This document shows, piece by piece, positions 19,380 through 28,326 of a stretch of DNA of 64,000 nt; within the stretch, counting starts at the first letter, position 1; every line of letters begins with the position of its first letter. The notes under the pieces were generated by a model. That model ran no database searches. It saw only the letters and a program-made list of their open reading frames with translations, and was not told the DNA's origin. Position numbers and translations under genes: made by a program. The stretch is taken from contig OX442314.1 of the NCBI GenBank assembly GCA_949358305.1, forward strand, positions 57,979,369 through 58,043,368, read 5' to 3'. The DNA comes from Strigamia acuminata (lineage: Eukaryota; Arthropoda; Chilopoda; Geophilomorpha; Linotaeniidae).

Positions 19380-20574
19380 GCATGACTCTCCTTGAAAATT
19401 AGCCCTATTTGTAACCAACCAATCATATCATTTTAAATAAAACCATACTAAACAAATAATTTGTACACAATCAAATTCCTTACAATTTATCTGGATTATT
19501 TGCTAGTAGATAAATATTTAAGTATACCATTTATATTTTTCAGAGTTTGCACAATCATTCCCGCACAAATCCAAGATGGACGCCCGAACTTGAGGTATCG
19601 TCTCGGCCCTTCAGTTTTCCACGCCGTTTGATGCATTTCCAGGCGGGTGGGCCATTTTTAAGGTAAGATTTCAATTATACACCTCAGACCAAACCATCAT
19701 GCATCTAATGTCACCACTTTTCAGGTTTTACGACGATCGTGCGGCGATGTAAGTCACAAACTACTCACCACGCTCTAGATGTGTCGGGTTTTTTAATAAC
19801 GAGCACGACCTTGTTATTCATCTGACTCCACTGTCGGTTTTGGACGATGATTCAAGAGTGAGTATTCAAATTCTTTTTATTTTTGATAATTTAGATGACA
19901 TTTTGAAAAGAAAGTGGTGTTCAATCGGGTTTTCCCATTACCACACCCTGAAATGAAAACAAGAACAGTCAACAAGGATGTCATTATTTCACACACAAAA
20001 TTGATTTTATTGAAGAGAATTGAAAAGTAATGACGCGTATAACTCAACCAATCCGCACCCGCACACTAGCTGAGCTCTTATTGGCTTTATCCCTTCGTTG
20101 TCACTCCACTTCCGTTAGCGCCATTTGTTGGTGAGGGACAGCTTCGTTCCGCAAGTCGTAAGTTTCTGCCATTTATCTTCAAAATCCTTTAGCATCGAAT
20201 TCATTTGTTTGTAATTTCATGTTCATTGGGTTCGTATTGATATTATTTTTGTGTTAAAATGTTATTTTCTTTTCTAGATTGCTCGTGGCGCCATTTTCAC
20301 GCGGACCACGCGAACGATTTCTACAGTTCATTCCAAGCCGTTAAAACGACAGCGATAAAAATATCCCGCATCCATTCAATTAAGTTTATCGGTCTTTTTA
20401 TCGTTTTATTTAACAAGTTTATTTGCTAAAATGTTATTTTCTGTCCTAGATTGCTCGTGTCGCCATTTTCATGCGGATCACGTGAGCGATTGCTACAATT
20501 CAACGACAGCGATTTATCGATGTTTTATCGTTTTATTTTCCAAACTTTGAAATGGGGGCAGCAAATCCAACTCT
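19380..20574 (+). other. No ORF; possible untranslated exons with splice-like signals
   Basis: The plus strand carries several good splice-site matches around GC-richer islands: TTAAG|GTAAGA near 19662, a small island bounded by TTTTCAG (about 19723) and GAT|GTAAGT (19748), and AAGTC|GTAAGT near 20159. A CTAG-ending acceptor precedes a 'TTGCTCGTG.CGCCATTTTCA.GCGGA' block that occurs twice (20254-20350 and 20427-20520). This could be the 5' end of a host gene with a duplicated exon, or a decayed repeat. No coding frame supports either. Confidence 0.3.
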
Positions 20575-21267
20575 CTACCTCCTCGTGGTTGCCCCTGGAC
20601 CACTGGACTCGTTCTGGTTGGTACTAGATGAGAGCTCTGGTGTTTGATATTTCTGTGCTGGTTTATAATTCACACGAACCAGTGTGTACAATGTGGTTCT
20701 GTTAGTCTGCATTCTATAAATGACTGTGGCATTTATCACACGCAACATTGCAGAGATAATATTGGTTCTGTTCACACGATCTCCCCCCGCAAAAGAGTCA
20801 ATTGTCGCTTGATTGATATTTTCCGAAAATGGTTTAATTTGCGAACGAAGCGCTTTCCGAGTTCGGTTTCCATCGTCAAGTACGGCAGTATTATTTCCAA
20901 GGCGTTCGGATTTTATTATGCACCGCTTGTTTTCTTTTAATTTTGTCCCATACACGTCTTTTTCCATCTTGTTTACGTGTAATTTCATCCTGTTTATACG
21001 TATTTTTATCTCTAATTCTTCCAATTTCATCTCGTTTATACGTATTTTTATCTCTAATTCTTCCAATTTCATCTCGTTTATACGCAATTTTATCTCTAAT
21101 AATTCTTCTAATTTTCTAATGTTTCCATCGTCTAATTCGCTCTTATCATCGTTGTTTACTTTATCATCGTCATTGCTTACTTCATTATTGCCGTCTAGTT
21201 GCTTGTCGTATCGTCGTAGGTTTCGACATTTTTCGATATTGTTGTTCGATTTCGCATCCAAGATCAC
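20575..21267 (-). CDS. Unrecognised 230-residue coiled-coil protein with internal repeats
   Basis: The open frame starts MILDAKSNNNIEKC. An N/D-rich acidic stretch (about 25-55) is followed by a 14-residue repeat, KLEELEIKIRINEM, present about three times (residues 50-95). The hydrophobic spacing predicts a coiled coil. The last 100 residues (NRTNIISAMLRVINATVIYR...) come from a sequence repeated elsewhere at 21353-21505. No family is recognised. It may be a young host ORF or a fragment of a mobile element; the duplicated tail favours the latter. Confidence 0.35.
   Translation of the reverse strand: MILDAKSNNNIEKCRNLRRYDKQLDGNNEVSNDDDKVNNDDKSELDDGNIRKLEELLEIKLRINEMKLEELEIKIRINEMKLEELEIKIRINRMKLHVNKMEKDVYGTKLKENKRCIIKSERLGNNTAVLDDGNRTRKALRSQIKPFSENINQATIDSFAGGDRVNRTNIISAMLRVINATVIYRMQTNRTTLYTLVRVNYKPAQKYQTPELSSSTNQNESSGPGATTRR
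20990..21117. repeat. 42-bp tandem repeat, in frame
   Basis: About three copies of TTTATACGTATTTTTATCTC followed by 22 more bases; the last copy is diverged. A 42-bp unit is a multiple of three and encodes the 14-residue coiled-coil repeat on the minus strand. Confidence 0.85.
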
Positions 21268-21352
21268 TTTCCTTCGTGCTCGTATTACGTCCGTTTCGTT
21301 ATTATTTATTTGTTATCGTCGTTTTGCAACGTTGCAGAAGATAATATTGGTT

Positions 21353-21505
21353 TCTGTGCTGGTTTATAATTCACACGAACCAGTGTGTACAATGTGGTTC
21401 TGTTAGTCTGCATTCTATAAATGACTGTAGCATTTATCACGCGCAACATTGCAGAGATAATATTGGTTCTGTTAGTCTGCATTCTATAAATGAGTGTGGC
21501 ATTTA
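21353..21505. repeat. Second and third copies of the 20658-20780 sequence
   Basis: 'TTCTGTGCTGGTTTATAATTC...GGTTCTGTTAGTCTGCATTC' at 20658-20780 recurs at 21353-21470, and its second half again at 21465-21505. The copies are in the same orientation and nearly identical. Confidence 0.85.
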
Positions 21506-21518
21506 TCCGATGTAACAT

Positions 21519-23460
21519 TTAATTCAATTTAATTGTTAGTTTGCGATTAGACTGGTATTTAGCTGGTGCACAGGTTTCAATTCGTTCTGTCTATCCCTTT
21601 GACTGGTCCATCGTGGTGATAAAATATTGCTTGATCGCTTTTAAAGAGAGTGATTCTGTATTGAAGAAAGTTGAATATATATTTTTCATTTTCGTTGCAA
21701 GTAAAATCCCTGCATCTAATTGAAATATTTTCTTACAGTTTAAAGGTTTTATTATGCCACCAAAGGTCATTGAAGTAATTTTATGCTTTGATATTTTATG
21801 CATCCATTTAAGAAATGCCTTAATTAAGCATATTAATTAATAATTAAGCTTTTTTTAGGCGCTTTGGAATATTTTACATTGGATAATATTTATGAACTGC
21901 AATTAATTTAATTTAAATTGCTAACTCTCTCGTGGTGGAACAACACTTAAACTTTCCATGGATCCATATCCTTGCATTTGCAGAACAAACTGGGGAAACC
22001 ACAGAAAACCCAGCTAGGAGAGATTTATTACTTATGGAAACGATTCTGTCAGCTTCTTGGATGGCAACTTATTGGAAGCCTTTCCCGGTTGTCGCAGACA
22101 TCTCATCCTTTTTGATTGAACTAGCTCCATCTTTTTTGTTTTAGTATCCAGGTATTGTAGTACATCTCGCTAGTTTTTGCTGTGCCATGAATAGGTGTTG
22201 GTTTTAAATACATTCGGGCTGTCTTCGTACTTAAATTTCTTTGATGCGGAAGACCTGTGATAGAATCTAATGCTCTTTGTCTCCTTTTAAGTTCTGTAAA
22301 TGGACAATTAGTTGATAAATATTATTTTTCAAAATTATTTTAGATTTGTATTTACTTGTTTTTTCGCTCTGTTGTTTTCTGTTTAAGATTATGCACTTTC
22401 CTCCCATCTTCTGTCTTCTGTCTGTATAAAGAGTTCGGGAGTTTTTGAAAAAGTGCCGGATTGCTTCTACAGGACAAACAAGTTATGTAATAACAATTTT
22501 ATAAAAAACAAGAAATAATTTTTAGATGCCTTTTTTTGGGATTTTTGAAGATTCTATTAACATACTCTTTAATGTATGTGCATATATCCTGGTTTTCTAT
22601 TGAAGAAAAGCTATAAAAGAAAAAAATCTCAATTTGTAAAATGTTCAAAAATATTTTTATTTACTTCATTTCTTTTCCAAACTTTCATTTATTCTCCGAT
22701 TGTATGTAGGCCTGATGAACCGCACGCTACAAGTAGATAAGAGTTAGAAAAAAAATTATTTTAGCAATGTTTGTAATACTTACACGAAGGTTGTTGGGGA
22801 TTTTATCATCCTCTTCATCACCACTGGATTGCTGATGTTGTTTCTCCATTACCAATTTGTGTAATTCTCCAATTTTAATTTTGTTTTTGATTACATAAAC
22901 TAGAATTTTGTCTAATTGTTTGTGCATTGTCTTCTGCTACAATGTATGTAAGAAACAATTATTAACGATGTTATTAACAGTTTTTACTTTTATCACACAA
23001 TTGATTGTTTTTCATTTTTATTTACATTCGAATCTTGACTTTTGTTTGAGTTGGTTGCATAAAAATAAACAAGATGTATTATTTATCATGATGCGACTGT
23101 GTTAAGAAACGTAACCTCTTCTAAACCATCATCTTTAATTTCTTCATTTTCTGATACATCCTGATGATTTTAGTGTAGTATAAACATTATAAAAATCCAC
23201 TATGCCATTATGTTCATACCAGCATAGATTTATGTAGAAATGAATCTTCTTCAAATTCCAAATTGACACTACTGCTTGGTGTTTGGATGTTTGATTTACC
23301 TAGTAAAGAAGAACTTTATTAATAATAACCCTTCCTACTCTTAAAAAATGAAGAAACCGCTTTAGTTTGAGGCGTTCATTCTGCTCTTCAAATTTCATTC
23401 CAAATGCATACTGACCCTTCAGTTGTATCAACAGGGATGTGACAATTGAGCACATCAAAA
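21519..23460. other. AT-rich stretch, no gene recognised
   Basis: Only short frames without motifs (for example 21932-22144 plus, 22727-22927 minus). The right end may hold decayed tail sequence of the P-like transposase that follows. Confidence 0.5.
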
Positions 23461-23463
23461 CCC

Positions 23464-24925
23464 TCATTTACAATTTGACGTCAAAATTAAGAGTCGAATG
23501 CAGTTTCTGACTGATGATGGTAACAGGTTTATGTTGAATCCACCTAGGCTTCTAATTTTGAAAAAAAAATTCTCCAAGCAGTCCTGATTTAACCGACTTG
23601 TTAATAAGTAAGTGTCTTGGAATCCACGAAGAGATTCGATTGATGTAACAACTTTTCTGAAATGGAAGCATGGACTTGTTTTTTCCAACACAAAGTTTGG
23701 CCACAGCTCGCTTCAGCAATTCTAGGCGTTGGTTTTGAATGGTGAATTCTATTCCAAATCCATTTTTGCCACTATTTTTCTTATCGACAGGCATGCGAGA
23801 ATTTAGGACATCAAAGCCATCATTAACAAGTTTGATAAAATTAGCTAATTTGCCATCTTTGACAACAAATGAGATTTGATGTCCTATCAGAGAAAAGCTG
23901 GTCTGCTTTTCTAACATTCTGAAGTTGTTGCCTGCTGACAGTCAAATGAGTGGTGTTCAAATGGAAAGTTAATTTTAATTCCCCATCTTCATTGAGCATG
24001 ACCTTTTCAATTCCAGATATAACAAAATAAAAAAATTTAGATTTTGTTTTCCAAGTTGCATTATAAAGGTAGTATGGTACTTGTTTATCACTGGCATCTT
24101 TCAATGTGAAACCGGGATTGAGAAAATGATTTCGGAGTAACTTTAGAAGATGTGGCACATCACAGAATACCTCGATGTTTCTGGTAGCATCTACAGGATT
24201 TGGAAAGAAAGACTTCTCCAATGTTACGTGCAAGTCATTCCAAACTTTACGATTTTTTCCACCCATGTGCCATGTCATTCACTACACCAACAATCATCAA
24301 TCCCACACTTTAACACATGGTCGAACGTAGCGTCATCTTGAAACTTCATACTGCAACTACATATTAAAAATTGATAAAAAGAAAAGTAATCTAACTATCC
24401 AAAACCATTTACACTGTCTTAGCAAGTCGTTTGTAGAACAATTGTCATTTCATTTGCATTGCTTCCAAGAGACAAGAATCACCGTCTGATGCTAGACATA
24501 ACAGTAATCCCTTTTTTTTTTTTTAACTCTGAACTTTTTCCAGCGTTGACTTGCTTTTTTTGATGTGAATTTGTTGTCACTACCATACACACAAACAAAT
24601 AGGTGGGACATTCTCTTTCATCGGTTGTGCCATTATGGCAAAAATATATGCCGATTTGCTGTTGCAGGCCATATATTCCTTAACATCAGACATTGTACAT
24701 GGAAAATTTCTACATTTCACCAATCCATTGGCCAAAATTGTTAACATTAAACCAACACACTGGTTTGTTAGAGGGTCATATTTAACTTTTTCCACAACTT
24801 TGGTTGCATCTTCACTCACTTGTCAGTGCTATTACACGCTTCTTTACATTGTACTGAGCGAGATGTTCAATTAGCTGGTTGATCCTAATTTCACCCTCAA
24901 TGACTGTTTGTGAGGTTGAAATGCA
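23464..24925 (-). pseudogene. P-element / THAP9-type transposase relic
   Basis: Successive minus-strand fragments in several frames follow the P-transposase order. EHLAQYNVKKRV and EDATKVVEKVKYDP lead to SAYIFAIMAQPMKENVPPICL (RNase H-like N-terminal part, 24580-24925). Then come VWNDLHV, EVFCDVPHLLKLLRNHFLNPGF and QNVRKADQLFS (23841-24278), FIKLVNDGFDVLNSRMP with LPFQKS, and finally RLNQDCLENFFFKIRSLGGF with RLLIL (23464-23691). 'DVPHLLKLLRN' and 'LNQD.LENFF..IR..GG' are hallmarks of the family. No THAP zinc finger is visible upstream. Frameshifts and a gap at 24290-24560 make it non-functional; some breaks could be unrecognised introns. Confidence 0.8.
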
Positions 24926-25077
24926 GCGCTGTATGTTTAGTGCCTTTACTAGGGCATGTTTATTTCTGGGTTAGGAAAGGGGGTGCAGCGTGCACACCAG
25001 TTTAACATTACAATAAAACAATAAATACACTACAATTTAACTAAACGACAAAAACAATATGAACAAATAACGAGTGA

Positions 25078-25476
25078 TCAATTGTTGATGATTCCATGGC
25101 CACTTTTCATCAGTTCCTCCCATTTTCTCTCGCTAATTTTTCGAACGGACCCCAGATTGTTCTTTGCAACCGTCCAGATCACACAGAAAAATTGGGTCTT
25201 GTCCCATCTATTGCTCCGGTGGATTTCGCATCTGGCTCTCCATAAATAATGGATCACCAGACCGTTGAGGAAATTCCAAAACCTCGTTTTTACTGCGACA
25301 ATTTTCGGTGGTTTTTTAAAAATTACGTTTTCGTATTCCAGGTTAGTGACGTCAAACAATCCGGACATCTGAAAAAATGTGGTTATAGATTTGGTGCCGC
25401 AACGCCAAGAAGTTGGATGGCACGCTTCACAAATTGCTTCAGTCAGGAGTGATTGAGTCTCAAGTGGAAGTACCAA
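25078..25476 (-). pseudogene. Possible tail of a non-LTR retrotransposon protein
   Basis: A 132-codon open frame contains 'FWNFLNGLVIHYLWRARCEI', which resembles the region after the RT zinc-binding domain in LINE-type proteins. No RT or CCHC is attached and the match is short. It could also be an unrelated fragment. Confidence 0.22.
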
Positions 25477-25854
25477 ATGGTATCTCTAATTGCACACCAA
25501 ATTTTACAGCCTGCTGTCCCAATCTTAACAGATGGACTAATTCTGGTTGGCTTGACTGAATCTGTCAATTGGATGGAATAAAGCCACACTTTGCCAGTGT
25601 GCTAACTTGATTAATCAGATAGCGACTGGTGGGACCGATAACATAAAATTAAAAATCTTATTTAGCAATCTCATCTAGGATCGTCGACACAGTCGCAGCG
25701 AATTGCAACCGGTTGTTTGCGGACATATCCGTTACGTTATCGCGGCCGCACGGCAATTCGGTCATTCTAGAGATCACGATTGATCAAACACTCAAAGCAC
25801 TCGTGGTGGTCAAAGAATTCAATGAAGATTTCTATATAAGTGATGGAAAGCGAT
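25477..25854. other. No gene recognised
   Basis: Mixed-composition sequence without a frame or repeat partner, up to the MULE-associated repeat that starts near 25855. Confidence 0.5.
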
Positions 25855-26470
25855 GCAACTTTATACTCTTCTTCCATGCCAAACTGCCATTTTTTCGTGC
25901 CAAACAGCAGTATTTCATGCCAAACTGTATTTTTTCAGGGGATACTGCAGTTCTTTCATGGCAAACTGTACTAAAATAATGAGGTGCAATTAAACCGCGA
26001 ATCGCGATTCATGGATTCGCGACAGCACAAAAAAATGGCGATTTTTGGATTCGCAATTCCTTTTTTCGAGACTCTAAATGCGCCCCCAAAATAATGTAAA
26101 TACCTGTTAACTTACCTTGCAGCAATGAAACCAGCAACCATGGTGACTGTCAAAGGCAGAGATACACCCACCACCGCAAGTATTCCACTTTCGAAATCCG
26201 AAATGATATTCGGTGCCCAATTCGGAATCTTTTCTTTGATGTAATTGAAGACTGCAGAGTATGAATTTGCAGTCTTGTTTCGCATTAAAACGTAAAATGC
26301 TGGTAACACTTGTACAGATGAAATAATATGAATTAATTAATGAATTAATTAATTAAAAGGAAAAGAATGAGTTTGGTTTACATACATTTCGAAAATAGTT
26401 CAGTTGAACTGTCCACAGCTGACTAAAATAACGTGGGCAAGGCTTGAATGTTGCATCAATGTGATAGGTT
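25855..26470 (-). pseudogene. MULE (Mutator-like) transposase fragment, copy A
   Basis: On the minus strand YHIDATFKPCPRYFSQL supplies the first catalytic Asp of the DDE domain (codon at 26455-26457). After an intron (about 26312-26390, bounded by GTATGTAA and a CTTGTACAG-type acceptor) comes FYVLMRNKTANSYSAVFNYI, then NIISDFESGIL with the second Asp. A GT donor (TTACC on the plus strand, near 26113) ends the exon. Beyond it lies a repeat-rich intron with TCGCGATT motifs and the 'catgccaaactg' tandem repeat. Both this block and 36627-37270 are copies of one sequence. Only a fragment of the gene is present. Confidence 0.75.
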
Positions 26471-26559
26471 GCACTTTCCAGACCATTTCCGATTATAAAT
26501 GTTGGTGTATCCGATCGATAACATTATTTTGTTTGTTCTTAGCAATTAAATATCTAGCA

Positions 26560-26720
26560 TTAAGTGAATTAGGGCATATTCAGCATCCTCTGCAAGACAA
26601 ATTTTGCAGTTTCCTGTTGCCTTCAAACCATCATCTCGCTGCTCCAATCTTCTTTGTTGGATGTCGTCGTACGTACCGTGGTGTCATTTGCCATGCATAA
26701 ATTTGACTGTTCTTCATCCA
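26560..26720 (-). pseudogene. Truncated RING-finger exon copy
   Basis: The minus strand reads LEQRDDGLKATGNCKICLAE then DAEYALI, where it breaks. It is a partial, diverged copy of the RING exon at 26787-27290. Confidence 0.65.
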
Positions 26721-26786
26721 TTATGGCTGTGATTGTAAACCTAACACAATTATTTTACATGGGAGTTAGAGACAATTTTGATTTCA

Positions 26787-27290
26787 CTAAGTTAATTTTA
26801 AACTCATACCATTAGGACTGCCATTATTATAAAATATGTAGTCCTGTTGCATTGCCATTGCTGCTGCTTCTTGGTCGTGTGCATTGTTTTCTGCGTTGGA
26901 ATGAGTTGATTGTGTGTTGATAAATGATGCCAGATTTCTTCTGGTTCTGTGTGTTGATGTTGATGGAGTAGTGGGTGGTATTTGAGGAAGAGGATAATTG
27001 GTGGAATTTTTTGTTTGCTCACAGTCTTCAGCACAACTACAGCAAAAAGTATGCCCGCAAGGAATTAGGGCATACTCAACATTCTCTGCATAACAAATTT
27101 TGCAGTTCCCTGTTACCTTCAAACCATCGTCTCGATGCTCCAATCTGCTTTGTTGGGTGGGGTTGTACACTGGTATGTACCTTGGTGTCATTTGTCCTGC
27201 ATAAACGTGACGGTATTCTTCATCATCTTCTTCATCCATTTCCTGCGATTGTAAAGCTAAACACAATGGGAGTTAGAGACAATTTTTATT
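26787..27290 (-). CDS. RING-type zinc-finger protein or exon, 159 residues
   Basis: The frame starts MCLALQSQEMDEEDDEEYRH and carries GNCKICYAENVEYALIPCGH followed by TFCCSCAEDCEQ. This is the first half of a C3HC4 RING (C-X2-C, then C-G-H-X2-C-X2-C). The final C-X2-C pair is missing; the protein goes on with a P/T/S-rich tail and a glutamine/alanine stretch. RING fingers usually act as ubiquitin ligases, but a half RING would not fold normally, so this may be an exon or decayed. Related fragments lie at 26560-26720 and 27300-27447, and a full RING pattern lies at the end of MULE copy B. I suspect a MULE-borne gene and not a host gene. Confidence 0.5.
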
Positions 27291-27299
27291 TTGCTAAGT

Positions 27300-27447
27300 T
27301 ATTTTTAAACTTGTATCATTACGACTGCGATTATTACAGAATAAGTCGTCCTGTTGCATTGCCCTTGTCGCAACTTGTCGGTCGTGTGCATTGAAATGAG
27401 TTGGTTGTGCATTGATGAATTCTGCCAGATTTCTTCTGGTTCTTTGT
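27300..27447 (-). pseudogene. Second partial copy of the RING-gene tail
   Basis: Matches 26800-26960 with about 15-20% difference by eye (shared 'GTCCTGTTGCATTGCC', 'GGTCGTGTGCATTG', 'TTCTGCCAGATTTCTTCTGG'). No open frame of its own. Confidence 0.7.
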
Positions 27448-27810
27448 GTTAAAGTTGATGGGGTAGTGTGTGCGAGGAGAGGAAAATTGTTGGAAGTTCA
27501 TGGGATAGGAAGTGCTATTGAAAAGAGAGGATTATTGTTGGAAGTTGATGTGGTCCTGTGTGTTGGTTCTGGTAGTTGCCTTCTGCTGTAAAGGTGCCTC
27601 CACCAAGTATTTATCACGGTGATCGTGATCATACTTGTCCCAAATTGCATTCCTTGTGAACACTTCTGTGATCAGATTTTCTTTATCATCAATTTCCTTC
27701 TGCTTAGCAAAAGCTTTGGCTACTTTATCTACGATGGGTCTTGGCATTGTAGCAAGAAATTGTCGAGGAAAATTAAAAACCGCTGGTTTCCACATGGTGA
27801 AAAATATCAG
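27448..27810 (-). other. Flank of the Gypsy insertion, possible old exon
   Basis: The minus strand is open for about 70 codons (NFPRQFLATMPRPIVDKVAK then AFAKQKEIDDKENL). It was continuous with 32871 onward before element C inserted. No family recognised. It may be part of the MULE-RING gene. Confidence 0.3.
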
Positions 27811-28002
27811 TGTGACTCTGCCGGCCCCCACCGCACCCCGGCGCCACCATCGCCTGCGCACTTGACCACTTGACCCTTTACCCGTGGCCCACTCGGGAAA
27901 CCCCTTTTGGCCCACTTCCGTTCTATTGTTAGAAATAAAGATTGTGAGGCATTCAATCGAATGCCGTTAAACCAAACGCATCGCCACATTCATTGTCTCA
28001 CA
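27811..28002 (+). repeat. 5' LTR of element C
   Basis: 192 bp, TGTGACTCTGCC...TGTCTCACA, with no difference seen from 32679-32870. It contains AATAAA (about 27938), a plausible polyadenylation signal. Confidence 0.95.
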
Positions 28003-28018
28003 TGGCGCAGTCAACTCA
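28003..28018 (+). promoter_or_regulatory. Primer-binding site, probably tRNA-Ser
   Basis: TGGCGCAGTCAACTC directly follows the LTR (reading from 28002-28003). The first ten bases match the complement of tRNA-Ser 3' ends used by Drosophila 17.6/297-type Gypsy elements (recalled, not checked). Confidence 0.65.
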
Positions 28019-28326
28019 ACGTACCTGAGGGAAATCGCCCGCTCTCGCTCCCCGCAACGTACGTACAACGTCTCCGCATAACGTACGCATCACGTTTGAA
28101 GAGATTTCGCACATATTTAAACGATCATCGCCCGATCACTGTTCAATCATCGCCCGCCACCGCCCGAACAAGGCCAACCAACGCGCAACCGACTCTACGG
28201 ACCTCACCATAGACGACCGCTCGCTCTCGCTCAATCGCCCACGCACCATCGCTCCCCCGGCTGAGGGAACCCACGCTCGTAAGAAGAATAAAAATAAAAA
28301 CGAAGACACGACTACCACTCGAATAA

